In this document: positions 8,813 through 18,791 of the stretch, piece after piece | Layout: every line of letters starts with the position of its first letter | Numbering within the stretch: the stretch's first letter is position 1 | NCBI RefSeq assembly: GCF_011617705.1 | Contig: NZ_CP050154.1 | Span: 2,976,001-3,040,000 of the forward strand | Direction: 5' to 3' | Origin: Brevibacterium limosum | GTDB lineage: Bacteria > Actinomycetota > Actinomycetes > Actinomycetales > Brevibacteriaceae | DNA: 64,000 bases | Made by a program: the position numbers and the translations under genes | Notes under the pieces: model-generated | The model's input: only the letters and a program-made list of their open reading frames with translations | The model's database searches: none | What the model was told of the DNA's origin: nothing

Positions 8813-9880
8813 TCAGCTCAGCACCGCGAGCGCTCCCCCGGCCAGCACCGCGGCCACGGCGACGGCGGCACCCATGGCCGCGGTCGTCCTCCACCCCATG
8901 GCCCTGCCGACCATGACCATCGAGGGGATGCTCAGCGCCGGCAGGGCGATGAGCAGGGCGCCGGTGACTCCGGCACCGACGCCGAGAGGCACGAGGGTGA
9001 GGATGATCGGGATCTCTCCGCCGGTGGGGATGACGAGCAGGGTGCCGATGATCGCGACGATGATGACCGCTCCGGCGCCCAATTGGGCTTCGAGGCCGTA
9101 TACGCCGGTCAGCCATGGGGCGAGCAGCCCGATGAGGAAGACGAGCAGGAGATGCTCGGGCACGAGGATGACCGCGAACCGGCCCAAGGACCGCAGGTAG
9201 CGCACGGGTAGGGACGACACCGTCACCGAGGCGGGGCTCGGCTCGGGCGCCGAATCGTTCCGCCCGGACACCCACCGTCCGATCAGGGCGCTTGCCCCGA
9301 CCGCGATGGCCACGGCGAAGACCACACGCACGGCCGTGTACTGCCACGGCAGGACGAGTGCCAGGAAGATGAGCACTGCAGGGTTGAGCAGCGGATTGCC
9401 CACCCAGTACGCCAGGGCCGCGGAGCGCCTCACTCCCGAATCACGCAGGCTCGCGGCCACGGCGGCCGCGCAGCAGGTGCACATCATCGACGGCATCGAC
9501 AGGGCCGCGCCGACGAGGGACTGACCGGTCTGGCTGCGCCGATTCAGCAGCCGCAGCAGCCAGTCGCGGGGAACCAGAGCGTCGATGGCGGCCGCGACGA
9601 GCAGCGCCACGAGCAGGGCCTTCCACACTGCGGTGAAGTACACCAGCGTGAAGTCCCATGCCCCGGACAGTGACATCGTGTGCCCCGCGGCATCGAAGAG
9701 CGGAGTGCCCTCCCACAGCGAAGTCTCGCTCAGCGTCCACGCCTTGTCCCAGTACGGCAGCCATTTCGACCAGCTCAGACCGATCACGAGCAGCAGCGCG
9801 AGCACGCCCAGTCCGATCCAATCGGCGGCGCCCAGTCTCTGCGGAGCCCTCATCGGTGCCGAAGCCGAGGTGCGCGTCAT
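8813..9880 (-). CDS. UPF0718-type permease (COG0701)
   Basis: This polytopic membrane protein (355 aa, roughly eight to ten segments) belongs to the permease family that includes ArsP and YraQ. The cysteine cluster SMMCTCCAAAVAASL after the second pair of membrane segments, followed by YWVGNPLLNPAVLIFLAL, is the family signature. ArsP members export trivalent organoarsenicals, but most homologues have no assigned substrate. No arsenic or metal regulator is nearby, so I leave the substrate open. Confidence 0.8.
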   Translation of the reverse strand: MTRTSASAPMRAPQRLGAADWIGLGVLALLLVIGLSWSKWLPYWDKAWTLSETSLWEGTPLFDAAGHTMSLSGAWDFTLVYFTAVWKALLVALLVAAAIDALVPRDWLLRLLNRRSQTGQSLVGAALSMPSMMCTCCAAAVAASLRDSGVRRSAALAYWVGNPLLNPAVLIFLALVLPWQYTAVRVVFAVAIAVGASALIGRWVSGRNDSAPEPSPASVTVSSLPVRYLRSLGRFAVILVPEHLLLVFLIGLLAPWLTGVYGLEAQLGAGAVIIVAIIGTLLVIPTGGEIPIILTLVPLGVGAGVTGALLIALPALSIPSMVMVGRAMGWRTTAAMGAAVAVAAVLAGGALAVLS

Positions 9881-9948
9881 CGCGGTACGTCCTTTGCGCC
9901 AGTGCCGAAACGGCGGAGAAACAGTCGAGAACGGTAAGGGGCAGGAAC

Positions 9949-10992
9949 TCAGGAACTGCGGGAGACGACGGAATCGGCGAAGGCGAACAGCGCTTCCTTC
10001 ACTCGTCCCTCGGGCAGCGGTGCCAATGCGGCTTTGGCCTCATCCGCCCAGCGCGACGCCTCGGCGCGGGCCCGCTCGGTCACGGGATGGGCTGCCAGGG
10101 CTGAGCGCGCTGCTTCCAACGCCTCATCGGAACTGAGGTCGGCATCGAGAAGTCGGACCACCTCGGCGGCGGTGTCATCGCCCGCAGCAGCGGCGGCGCG
10201 CACGTAGAGTACGGGCAGGGTGGGGACGCGTTCGCGCAGATCCGTGCCCGGGGTCTTCCCCGATTCCGAGGATGTCGTGGTCAGGTCGATGATGTCGTCG
10301 GCGAGCTGGAAGGCCACGCCGATGCGTTCGCCGAAGACTCGCACGGGTTCGGCGAGTTCCTGGTCGGCGCCGGAGAACATGACTCCGAACCGCGCCGAGG
10401 TGGCGATGAGCGATCCGGTCTTGTCCGCAAGCACCTGGATGTAGTGCTCGACTTCGTCGGCGTCTTCGGGCGGGCCGGCGAATTCGTTGAGCTGTCCGAG
10501 CACGAGCCTCTCAAAGGTCTCGGCCTGGACGCGCACGGCCTCGGGGCCGAGCTTCGCGGTCACCCCGGAGGCCTTGGAGAAGAGCAGATCGCCGGTGAGG
10601 ATCGCCACCGAATTGCCCCACACCTCGTGCGCGGCCTTCGCGCCGCGTCGCACGGGAGCGTCGTCCATGACATCGTCGTGGTAGAGCGAAGCCAGATGGA
10701 TGAGTTCGACGGCGGCAGCCGCATCGATGATGTCCTCGTTGTCAGCATCGCCGAGGCGGGCGGTGAGCAGGACGAGATTCGGACGTGCCCGCTTGCCGCC
10801 GGCGGCCAGCAGGTGCTTCGAGGTTGCGTCGGGCAGCCTGCGGGTCTGCTCGGTGACCTCGTAGAGACGGGACTCCACGGTTTCCAACTGAGTCGAGATC
10901 TCTGCCGCGAGCTGGGCGTCGTCACCGGTGAAGGTGGCCGGAGAGGCTAGGTGGCTCATGTCCTCGTCATTCGTCATAGTCGGTCTCGGCAT
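9949..10992 (-). CDS. long-chain polyprenyl diphosphate synthase
   Basis: This trans-prenyltransferase (347 aa) elongates isopentenyl diphosphate units to make the menaquinone side chain. The first aspartate-rich motif is YHDDVMDDAPVRRG and the second is QLADDIIDLT; GGKRARP is the substrate-binding KxxRP block. The chain length cannot be read from sequence alone. The frame opens at a GTG (11028) overlapping the menJ stop, but the ATG at 10992 has GAGGA seven bases upstream and is preferred. It is the last gene of a menG-menJ-synthase run, like the mycobacterial order menH/ubiE-menJ-grcC1. Confidence 0.9.
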   Translation of the reverse strand: MPRPTMTNDEDMSHLASPATFTGDDAQLAAEISTQLETVESRLYEVTEQTRRLPDATSKHLLAAGGKRARPNLVLLTARLGDADNEDIIDAAAAVELIHLASLYHDDVMDDAPVRRGAKAAHEVWGNSVAILTGDLLFSKASGVTAKLGPEAVRVQAETFERLVLGQLNEFAGPPEDADEVEHYIQVLADKTGSLIATSARFGVMFSGADQELAEPVRVFGERIGVAFQLADDIIDLTTTSSESGKTPGTDLRERVPTLPVLYVRAAAAAGDDTAAEVVRLLDADLSSDEALEAARSALAAHPVTERARAEASRWADEAKAALAPLPEGRVKEALFAFADSVVSRSS

Positions 10993-11024
10993 GCCGTTGT
11001 CCTCGCCCTTGCGCTCAGAGTTCT

Positions 11025-12350
11025 TCACTGTGGTCTCAGCGTCGTCTGTGTGCCGTTGCTGGTGGCCGGAACGATTCGGGTCAGGGCAGAGATCACCCTG
11101 TCGATGAGATCGGCCTCGGAGACCTTCGGGTCGCGGTAGAGGTTCGCCAACAATTTGACGACGAACTCCATCACAACGTCAACACCCATACCGTACTTGA
11201 TTCCGAACTGCATGAGTGCCGGGTGGCCGATGATCGAGGCGAAAACCCGGCCGAGAGTGAAGTATCCGCCCAAGGAGTCCCCGAGCAGCGCCGGGTATTC
11301 CTCGAGTCGGCGGCGCATCACGGCCTGCGGGTAGCGCGAATAGGTGGAGATCACCTCGGCGGCGATGCGCGCGGACTCCAGCGCATAGTCGATGCCCTCG
11401 CCGTTGAACGGGTTGACCATGCCGCCGGAGTCGCCGACGAGCAGCAGACCGCGGTGGAAGTGCGGTGTCCGGTTGAATGCCATGGGCAGGGCCGCGGATT
11501 TGATCGGGCCCAGAGATGTCGATTCGTCGATGCCCCACTCATGGCCCATGTCCGCGATCCACTGGTTCATCATGCCGCGCAGGTCCACGGATCTGAACTG
11601 GGGCGAGGAGTCGAGGAGGCCGGCACCGATGTTCACGGTGCCGTCGCCGAGGGGGAAGATCCACCCGTACCCGGGCAGGGTCTCGGATTCCCCGGCCGCG
11701 TTCGTCGAACGCATCTCGACCCAGGATTCGATGTAGTCATCGGCGTGCCGGGGCGTCGTGTGGTAGGCGCGGGCGGCGATGCCCATCGGTCGGTCATCGC
11801 GCTTCTCCAGGCCCATGGACACGGCCAGGCGGGAGGAGACTCCGTCGGCGGCGATGACGATCGGGGCCCTGAAGTGGGCTTCGGGGCCGACTCGGCGACC
11901 CCGGTGGTCGGTGCCCGACGCATGCACGCCCTTGATCCACCCGTCATCGCCGATGTCCGGAGACATGGCTCGCACCTGTTCGAAGAGCCTGGCCCCGGAC
12001 CGCTGAGCATGACGGGCGAAGGCCTCGTCCATGCTCATGCGCGGACGGGTCAGCCCATAGTTCGGGGTGCCGTCGATGTCGGGCCAATCGAGTTCGAGCC
12101 GGTGGCCGCCGCCGATGAGGCGCAGTCCCTTGTTCGGGTGCCAGCCGTCGGAGGCCGGCAGATCCATCCCCAGGTAGCCGGCTTCCTTGACCGCACGCGG
12201 GGTAAGGGCATCGCCGCAGATCTTGTCTCGGGGGAAACCGGACTTCTCGAGGATGATGACCTCGTGCCCGGCCTGGGCGAGGTAGGCGCCGATCGCCGAG
12301 CCGGCCGGGCCGGCACCGACGACGACGACTTCGGCATCGAACTCATTCAT
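11025..12350 (-). CDS. menJ: geranylgeranyl reductase family protein, MenJ-like menaquinone reductase
   Basis: This FAD-dependent oxidoreductase (441 aa) shows the dinucleotide motif VVVGAGPAGSAIGAYLAQ at the N-terminus, FPRDKICGDALTPRA around residue 45 (the PxxKxCGG-like block of the geranylgeranyl reductase family) and GLLLVGDSGGMVNPFNGEGI near residue 310. In mycobacteria MenJ saturates one isoprene unit of menaquinone. The function here is inferred from family plus position between menG and the prenyl synthase. The start could be a TTG (12356) overlapping the menG stop, but the ATG at 12350 is more likely. Confidence 0.85.
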   Translation of the reverse strand: MNEFDAEVVVVGAGPAGSAIGAYLAQAGHEVIILEKSGFPRDKICGDALTPRAVKEAGYLGMDLPASDGWHPNKGLRLIGGGHRLELDWPDIDGTPNYGLTRPRMSMDEAFARHAQRSGARLFEQVRAMSPDIGDDGWIKGVHASGTDHRGRRVGPEAHFRAPIVIAADGVSSRLAVSMGLEKRDDRPMGIAARAYHTTPRHADDYIESWVEMRSTNAAGESETLPGYGWIFPLGDGTVNIGAGLLDSSPQFRSVDLRGMMNQWIADMGHEWGIDESTSLGPIKSAALPMAFNRTPHFHRGLLLVGDSGGMVNPFNGEGIDYALESARIAAEVISTYSRYPQAVMRRRLEEYPALLGDSLGGYFTLGRVFASIIGHPALMQFGIKYGMGVDVVMEFVVKLLANLYRDPKVSEADLIDRVISALTRIVPATSNGTQTTLRPQ

Positions 12351-12352
12351 CG

Positions 12353-13102
12353 TCAAGGCTTGGTCGGCTCCGCGGTGTCGGCCGCTGCTGCCGAGTCCGT
12401 GGTCGCTTCGGCGGGTTTGAGGGCGTGGTGGACGGCGACGATTCCGCCGGTGAGATTGCGGTACTTCACCTGGTCGAAGCCGGCGTCGAGGATCTGGTGG
12501 GCGAAGGCGTCCTGGTTCGGCCAGGCGCGGATCGACTCGGCCAAGTAGACATAGGCCTCCGGATTCGAGGACACGGCACGGGACACGGCCGGCAGGGCCC
12601 TCATCAGGTATTCCTTGTACACAAGGCTGAAAGCATCGAACGTCGGGGTGGAGAACTCGCAGATGACGAGGCGTCCGCCGGGCTTGAGCACGCGCAGCAT
12701 CTCGTCAAGGGCCGTATCGACGTCATTGACGTTGCGGATGCCGAAGGAGATCGTGACGACATCGAAGCTGGAATCGGCGAAGGGCAGATCCATCGCATCG
12801 GCGTAGATGAAATCGATCTTCGGGTGCCGGCGTCGCCCCTCGGTGAGCATTCCGGTGGAGATGTCCCCGGCCACCACCTCGGCGCCGTGGTGAGTGAACG
12901 TCATCGACGAGGTGCCGGTTCCAGCGGCCAGATCGAGTACGCGCTCACCGGGTCCGGCGGCGACGGAATGGGCGACGGTGCGCCTCCAGGCTCGGGCGAG
13001 TCCGAAGGAGAGGACGTCATTCGTGAGGTCGTATCGGGACGCGACATCATCGAACATCGACGCGACGTCGGCGGGCTGCTTGTCGAGCTTGGCACGGTTC
13101 AT
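12353..13102 (-). CDS. menG: demethylmenaquinone methyltransferase
   Basis: This SAM-dependent methyltransferase (249 aa, UbiE/MenG family) performs the last step of menaquinone synthesis. Visible signatures are [22 protein letters not shown] at the N-terminus, the SAM-binding [12 protein letters not shown] near residue 58, [13 protein letters not shown], and [24 protein letters not shown]. The ATG at 13102 is preferred to the GTG six bases earlier because GAGAGA is then eight bases upstream. It is divergent from menF, with 82 bases between them. Confidence 0.94.
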   Translation of the reverse strand: MNRAKLDKQPADVASMFDDVASRYDLTNDVLSFGLARAWRRTVAHSVAAGPGERVLDLAAGTGTSSMTFTHHGAEVVAGDISTGMLTEGRRRHPKIDFIYADAMDLPFADSSFDVVTISFGIRNVNDVDTALDEMLRVLKPGGRLVICEFSTPTFDAFSLVYKEYLMRALPAVSRAVSSNPEAYVYLAESIRAWPNQDAFAHQILDAGFDQVKYRNLTGGIVAVHHALKPAEATTDSAAAADTAEPTKP

Positions 13103-13184
13103 GACCACATTCTCTCAACACCTGAACCGGGAGGGCGAATCCGGATCCCGGTCCGCCGACATCCTCGTCTAGAATCGAGGCGAC

Positions 13185-14555
13185 ATGACTTTGACTTCCG
13201 GCACTTCCGACATCCTCTCCGCCCCTCCGCGCCTGCACGTGCGCTCCCGTTTCGTCGACGACGTCGATCCCGGGCCCGGCTTCCCCTTCGAATCAGGCCT
13301 GCCCACGACCGTGGAGCAGACCCTCGAACTGCTGCCGACCGACGGCTTCTCCTGCTGGGTCCGTGATACCTCCGGACTCATCGGCTTCGGCCGCACCCTG
13401 CGCATCCGAGCCCGCGGTCCCGAGAGGTTCACCGACCTGTCGGATGCCTGGAAGGCCATCACCGAGGCGGCTGAGGTCGAGGACGAGGTCGATCTGCTCG
13501 GCTCCGGACTCATGTGCTTTGCCACGGTCGCGTATTCGGGCGAATCCGCTGTCGATTCGATCATCCACGTCCCCGAGTTCGTTCTCGGTCGTCGCGGCGG
13601 CCGTGTGTGGCTGACCTCGATCTCGACAGCCGAGGTGCCTCCTCTGCCGCCGATCCTCCAGGCCGAACCGCTGCAGCGCGTGCACTCCGCCCGCGCCGAG
13701 GCCGGGGACCTCGATCCCGAGAGGTGGTCCCGGCTCGTCGAGCAGGTCGCTGACATGCTCACCCCGATCGACACCTCGGCGGAAGTGGACGCGTTCTCGG
13801 ATGATCCGACTCTGCGCAAGGTCGTCCTCGCCCGTGACGAGGTGGTCACCACCGAGGAGGACATCGACGTGCGTGCGGTGCTCGGCGCGCTCAACCGCAG
13901 CTACCCGAGCTGCTGGACCTTCGACATCGCCGGTCTCATCGGGTCGACCCCGGAGCTGCTCATCGGAGTCGAGAACAACAGAGTCACCTCACGTGTCCTC
14001 GCCGGGACCTACCGGGTGGAGAAGAACCCGATGGAGGAGATGCCGGCGGCCCGGAAGCTGCTGAGTGCCCACAAGGACAGCACCGAGCATGCATTCGCCA
14101 TCGCCTCGCTGCAGCGCAGCCTGGGTTCGGTCGCCGAGGATGTCACCGTCGATGAGCGCCCCCACCTGCTGCCCTTGGCCAATGTCATCCATTCGGCCTC
14201 GGACGCGCAGGCGAGCCTCTCCCCCGACTCCGGGCTCACCGCCCTCGACGTCGCCGCAGCGGTCCACCCCACTGCCGCCGTCGGCGGGTACCCGCAGGCG
14301 AGCGCGGTCGCCCATGTCGATGAACTCGAACCCCTCGACCGCGGCCGTTACTCCGGCCCTGTCGGGTGGATGGACGGGCGCGGCAACGGCCAGTTCGGCA
14401 TCGCTCTGCGCTGCGGTCAGCTCGAGGATCGCAATCGGATCCGGCTGTATGCCGGTGCCGGGATCATGCCCGATTCGGATCCCGCCACCGAGGTGGCCGA
14501 GACGAATGCGAAGCTCGCTCCCATGCGTCGGGCGCTCGGTCTCGACCGAGACTGA
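13185..14555 (+). CDS. menF: isochorismate synthase
   Basis: This chorismate-binding enzyme (456 aa) converts chorismate to isochorismate, the entry to menaquinone synthesis. The C-terminal catalytic domain (from about residue 190) carries VLAGTYRV, AVHPTAAVGGYPQ and GRYSGPVGWMDGRGNGQF, ending with RLYAGAGIMPDSDP, all typical of MenF/DhbC. Surrounding men genes favour menaquinone over siderophore synthesis. It is convergent with menD. Confidence 0.93.
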   Translation: MTLTSGTSDILSAPPRLHVRSRFVDDVDPGPGFPFESGLPTTVEQTLELLPTDGFSCWVRDTSGLIGFGRTLRIRARGPERFTDLSDAWKAITEAAEVEDEVDLLGSGLMCFATVAYSGESAVDSIIHVPEFVLGRRGGRVWLTSISTAEVPPLPPILQAEPLQRVHSARAEAGDLDPERWSRLVEQVADMLTPIDTSAEVDAFSDDPTLRKVVLARDEVVTTEEDIDVRAVLGALNRSYPSCWTFDIAGLIGSTPELLIGVENNRVTSRVLAGTYRVEKNPMEEMPAARKLLSAHKDSTEHAFAIASLQRSLGSVAEDVTVDERPHLLPLANVIHSASDAQASLSPDSGLTALDVAAAVHPTAAVGGYPQASAVAHVDELEPLDRGRYSGPVGWMDGRGNGQFGIALRCGQLEDRNRIRLYAGAGIMPDSDPATEVAETNAKLAPMRRALGLDRD

Positions 14556-14612
14556 CTTTCCGTCGTTCACCGTTACTCCCGGCGCTCCAGGTGCCGATGA
14601 CAGTTCCGAAGC

Positions 14613-16397
14613 TCAGTGCGACGCGGTCACCTCGATGATGCGGCGGGCGCTCGTGCCTGTGTTCCGCTCTCCGTCGAGCATGCCGAGAGTCGCTTCGAAT
14701 TCCTCCGCGCCGGTGACCTGCACATGGTCCCAGCCGTAGGCGGCGGCGAGGTCCTCGAATCCGCGTCCGTGCGGGACCGTGAAATACCGTTCCAAGAAGC
14801 CTTCGAGGTGGGACTGGGAATGTTCGAGTCCGGAGAAGATCGCTCCCCCGTCGTCATTGAGCACTACGATCGTCACGTTCCCGGCATCTTCGGCACTCGG
14901 GGTGAGGAGTCCGCCGATGTCGTGGAGCATGGCAATATCGCCGATGAGCAGGACCACTGGTTCGCCCAGCCCCAGGGACAGCCCCGTGGCGGTGGAGACC
15001 AGTCCGTCGATTCCGGCCAGCCCACGCGAGGCGTGGATGCGGGCGCGGATGTCGGTGGCGTCGCTGAGGTAGCGCACCGAGTTCGAACTCGCCACGAACA
15101 GGGTGATGTCCTGTGCCGCCAGATGCTCGGTGATCGCCCGTGCGGTCGACTGGAATTCCCTCGCCGAGGCGGGGCCTGAGGATCCGGTGGTTTCCGGTTC
15201 CGCGGACCGGTCTGCCCGAGCAGCTGCAACCAGGGACGTCCCGGCTTCGATCCACGCGCGCGCCCAGGTCGGTCCCGAGGCGGCGCTGCTCTGTGCCTCT
15301 CCTGCGGCCGTCGAGTTGACGGTCGTCTCATCCGTGACGGTCAGGTCAGCCGCGTCGATGTCGTCGGGCACCCGCTGCACATCCACCGATTCGTCGGCGA
15401 GCAGGGCGGCGACGGATCTGGTCAGGGTCGGTTTGCCGTGGACGATGACGGTGCGGATCGCCTCGCGCAGCTCGGTGCGGTCGCCGAGCACGCGGGCATG
15501 AGCAGGCACCGAGGGTGAAGGTTCGGCTGCCCTGCCGGCCGAGTGTGTCGACGTCCACGCCAGCGTGCTCGAGGGTTCGGCGAGCATCGGAAGGTGATGG
15601 TCGGCGGCCAGCGTCCGCAGGGACTCGGCCGGATGGCCGCCGGCGTCTCCGGCGACGATGACCGTCCCATCGGTGATGGTCACACCGACGCTCGCACGCG
15701 GTCCGGGTGCTGCAGAGTCCGGCGCGATCTGTGCAGAACGCCGCCCATCACCCGCCGTACCGGTCTCGATCAACTCGCCGATCTCCTCCGACCACGACCT
15801 CAACTCGTCTTCGGTGGGGACGAGCGGGGTGTCGAACTGCACATTGAACTGGACGGGGCCGGCCGCCTCGGCGAGGGTGCCTCCGATTCGCCCCGAGGCC
15901 GCGGTCACGGCCCCGGCCACCGCACGGCCGACCGCTTCGGCGGTGTCGCCTGCGGGAATGTCGAAACGGGCACGAACATCCGAGAGCACCTGCGACTGAT
16001 CATCGATGGTCTGGTTGGCTCCGGTCGCCCGCAGCCGGGCAGGACGATCCGCGGTGAGCGCGAGCAGCGGCAGGTGACCGTACGCGGCTTCGAGGACGGC
16101 GGGATGGAGATTGGCCACGGCCGATCCGGATGTCGTCACGACCGCCACGACGGACTCGCTGCCGCGGGCACGCAGACCGCGAGCCAGGCCGAGGGCGAGG
16201 AAGGCGGCATCGCGCTCATCGACGCGCACATGAGTGCGGATCAGCCCCGCCTCGGCGAGAGGGGCCACCGCGTAGACCAAGGGAGCGGACCGCGAACCAG
16301 GGGCAAAGACGACGTCACTGACCCCGGTCAGGACCAGGCTTCGGGCAATCTGCTGCGCCACCGCGCTCGAATTCGACATCACCTGATATTCAACCAC
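14613..16397 (-). CDS. menD: SEPHCHC synthase (MenD)
   Basis: This ThDP-dependent enzyme (594 aa) condenses isochorismate with 2-oxoglutarate. The N-terminus has VFAPGSRSAPLVYAV and the ThDP-activating glutamate in VRVDERDAAFLALGLA. The C-terminal ThDP-binding block is GDIAMLHDIGGLLTP followed by VVLNDDGGAIFSGLEH. The middle region (residues about 190-400) is alanine-rich and poorly conserved. The GTG at 16397 has AGGTGG upstream; an ATG 18 bases downstream is an alternative. Confidence 0.94.
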   Translation of the reverse strand: MVEYQVMSNSSAVAQQIARSLVLTGVSDVVFAPGSRSAPLVYAVAPLAEAGLIRTHVRVDERDAAFLALGLARGLRARGSESVVAVVTTSGSAVANLHPAVLEAAYGHLPLLALTADRPARLRATGANQTIDDQSQVLSDVRARFDIPAGDTAEAVGRAVAGAVTAASGRIGGTLAEAAGPVQFNVQFDTPLVPTEDELRSWSEEIGELIETGTAGDGRRSAQIAPDSAAPGPRASVGVTITDGTVIVAGDAGGHPAESLRTLAADHHLPMLAEPSSTLAWTSTHSAGRAAEPSPSVPAHARVLGDRTELREAIRTVIVHGKPTLTRSVAALLADESVDVQRVPDDIDAADLTVTDETTVNSTAAGEAQSSAASGPTWARAWIEAGTSLVAAARADRSAEPETTGSSGPASAREFQSTARAITEHLAAQDITLFVASSNSVRYLSDATDIRARIHASRGLAGIDGLVSTATGLSLGLGEPVVLLIGDIAMLHDIGGLLTPSAEDAGNVTIVVLNDDGGAIFSGLEHSQSHLEGFLERYFTVPHGRGFEDLAAAYGWDHVQVTGAEEFEATLGMLDGERNTGTSARRIIEVTASH

Positions 16398-16438
16398 TTG
16401 ACCACCTGTGGTTCATCTCTGCCCTCTAGCCTCGAGAA

Positions 16439-18055
16439 ATGCGCCGCTCGTTGATCATCGCGATGGGAGCACGAGCCATCCGCACCCTGACCGCGGCTCG
16501 CTCCCAGCGCGGACGCTACCCCGCCCGCGACCAGAACACCTCCTTCCTCGGCCCCGAACCCCGCGGGAAGGACGCCCGGACCTGGCATATCCGTGACAAA
16601 CGGAAACTCTCACCGAGGCTGCGCGAATTCTTCCTCTACTCCCCCGCACTCGGCCGCACCGTCGGGGTGCGTGTGCTGCTGCCGGGTGTTCCCGCCGAGG
16701 TCAGCCCCGTCATCTGCCTCTTCCACGGGGGCGGCGACGATTTCCGGTCATGGACGGATTTCGGATCCGCCGAGGAGCTCACCCTCGACTCGCCGTACCT
16801 CGTCGTCATGCCCGACGGCGGGGCCGGGACGTATTCGCGACTGGCCGTCGGCAGCGAGGTCCACGACTGGCCGCGCTTCCACACCGAGGAGATCCCGGCC
16901 TTTCTCACAGCGAACTTCTCCGTCGACTGGGCACCGGGCAGCCAGCTGCTGGCGGGACTGTCGATGGGCGGTTACGGGGCGATGAAGTACGCGGCCTGGC
17001 ATCCGGACCGGTACGGTTCGGTCGCCGCGTTCTCCTCTCCCCTGGATCCGCTGTCGACCGTTCCGGCCTTCGACATCATCGCGATGCGCGAAGGCGCCCG
17101 GTCGCTGAGCCTGTTCGGTGATCCCGGCCTCGACCGCAGCGAATGGCTGGCGAATTCCCCCTATGCTCTGGCCGAGAATCTCCGCGGTCTCGATCTGTGG
17201 TTCAGCGCCGGATCCGGCAGCCTCGAAGGGGCGAAGGATCGCGACCTGCTGGAGTCGATGATCAGCTCTCAGGGCGAGCGCTTCTCCGCCCGTCTCAACG
17301 CCCTCGGCATCCGCCATTCCTGGTTTCCGCGCACCAGCGGTCTCCACAACTGGCCGAGCTGGGAACGGGAACTCGGAGCGTGGCTGAAGACGCTCGCCAA
17401 ACGACGCGACTATGCGAGTTCGGACCGTGACCGGACCGATCGCGTGGCCGATGGCGGACAATTCACCTATCTCAGCGGTCATGCCCTCTTCGACATCCAC
17501 GGTTGGCGGGTGGAGATCTCCCGTCGTCGCGGGCAGGTCGTGCGCTTCGACGCCGTCAGTGCCGCCGGTTTCTCCCTGACCGGCACCGGCAGCTTCCGTG
17601 TACGCACTCCAGCGCTCTTCGATCCCGGCCGACGCTACGACATCAGTGTGTCCGGGCCCGGCGGAGACAACGCCTACCAGCAGAAGGCGGACAAGAAGGG
17701 GCGGCTGACGTTCACCGGTCGGCTGGCCGCGGCCATGCACGATCCGATCATCCCCGGGAAGCGCACTGCGCACTTCACCGCGCTGGGACAGGACGAAGTG
17801 ACCGCGGTGAGGATCTCCTCGGCGCCGGTGGATGCGGCAGAAAACCGCAGGCACAGCTCGGATGAGGTCGACAGGGCGGCGGCCGATCGCCGACACACAG
17901 CTGCGGCCGAGGCCGACGGTAAGGCGGCGGTAGACGAAGGGCTGTACACAGCTGATGATCCGGATCAATTACCCGGAGAAACGACGCAAGCGCCCGCTGG
18001 CGTCTATATTGAGAGCGGTCGCGAATCGTCGGCCGCTGATTCCTCAGAACGCTGA
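16439..18055 (+). CDS. alpha/beta-hydrolase of the esterase D / antigen 85-like family with C-terminal extension
   Basis: This 538-residue protein has an N-terminal esterase domain (about 60-320) with LFHGGGDDFRSW (oxyanion region), the nucleophile motif GLSMGGYGAM (Ser175) and a probable catalytic His303 in SGLHNWPSWERE, as in the putative esterase (PF00756) family. Residues 340-460 look like a beta-rich accessory domain, and the last 75 residues are charged, alanine-rich and probably disordered. No clear signal peptide is visible, unlike antigen 85, so localisation is uncertain. It starts 41 bases from the divergent menD start. Substrate unknown. Confidence 0.75.
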   Translation: MRRSLIIAMGARAIRTLTAARSQRGRYPARDQNTSFLGPEPRGKDARTWHIRDKRKLSPRLREFFLYSPALGRTVGVRVLLPGVPAEVSPVICLFHGGGDDFRSWTDFGSAEELTLDSPYLVVMPDGGAGTYSRLAVGSEVHDWPRFHTEEIPAFLTANFSVDWAPGSQLLAGLSMGGYGAMKYAAWHPDRYGSVAAFSSPLDPLSTVPAFDIIAMREGARSLSLFGDPGLDRSEWLANSPYALAENLRGLDLWFSAGSGSLEGAKDRDLLESMISSQGERFSARLNALGIRHSWFPRTSGLHNWPSWERELGAWLKTLAKRRDYASSDRDRTDRVADGGQFTYLSGHALFDIHGWRVEISRRRGQVVRFDAVSAAGFSLTGTGSFRVRTPALFDPGRRYDISVSGPGGDNAYQQKADKKGRLTFTGRLAAAMHDPIIPGKRTAHFTALGQDEVTAVRISSAPVDAAENRRHSSDEVDRAAADRRHTAAAEADGKAAVDEGLYTADDPDQLPGETTQAPAGVYIESGRESSAADSSER

Positions 18056-18070
18056 CCAGAGAGGCACACA

Positions 18071-18769
18071 ATGCAACGCATTCTCCCAGCCATCGCTCTC
18101 GTCGCCGGACTCTCCCTCGCTGGCTGCACTGGCGGAGGAGACGAGCCGGACCAGAGTACGGACACGGACGGCGGATCCTCGTCGGCAGCCGAAGCGCAGC
18201 CGGAAGCCGAGAAGCTGGACGAAGCCCAGCTCAAGGAGATCTTCGAATCGACTCAGGCTGACGGTCAGTCGTTCAAGAACGGCGGCGCCACTGGCGAAAT
18301 GGCCAAGGCCCTGGAGGGTTCGGAGTTCGAGCCTGCCAAGTGCAGGGACATCACTCTCAACCTGATCGATTCGAAGCTCGTCCAGGGCGGCACGAGTGTG
18401 ACTGGAGCCTCAAGCGACAACGTCCTGTCTGCGGGCCTCTCCAGCTTCGACAGCGTCGACGATGCTCAGACGCAGCTCGACGGCACTGAGAATGTCGCCG
18501 AAGAGTGCAGCGATGTGAAGTTGACGACCGCTGGCCTCGAAATGCAGGTGAAGATGAAAGCTTCTGACCCCGATGTGGCCGGAGCCGATGAGACCGCCGG
18601 AATCGTCGCCTCAGTCGAAACCGGAGGACAGACCGCCACCGAGATTCGCTATGTTGCCGCACGTGTCGACAACAACCTTGTCGCTGTGACCAATGTCGCT
18701 GATGTCGAAGAAGCGACCGTGACGAATGCCGCTGACGCTTTCGTCGAGTCCGTGAAGAAAGCCGGCTGA
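18071..18769 (+). CDS. putative lipoprotein, function unknown
   Basis: This 232-residue protein has a lipoprotein signal peptide: a short basic start, a hydrophobic core and the lipobox LAGC with Cys at about residue 19, followed by a Gly/Asp/Ser-rich linker to residue 45. The mature part contains two cysteines (KCRDITLN and EECSDVKL) and a repeating alpha/beta pattern, but I recognise no named family. It lies 15 bases after the esterase gene and is probably co-transcribed. It should be anchored on the outer face of the membrane. Confidence 0.75.
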   Translation: MQRILPAIALVAGLSLAGCTGGGDEPDQSTDTDGGSSSAAEAQPEAEKLDEAQLKEIFESTQADGQSFKNGGATGEMAKALEGSEFEPAKCRDITLNLIDSKLVQGGTSVTGASSDNVLSAGLSSFDSVDDAQTQLDGTENVAEECSDVKLTTAGLEMQVKMKASDPDVAGADETAGIVASVETGGQTATEIRYVAARVDNNLVAVTNVADVEEATVTNAADAFVESVKKAG

Positions 18770-18791
18770 CTCGGTTCACCCGCGGGTCGGT

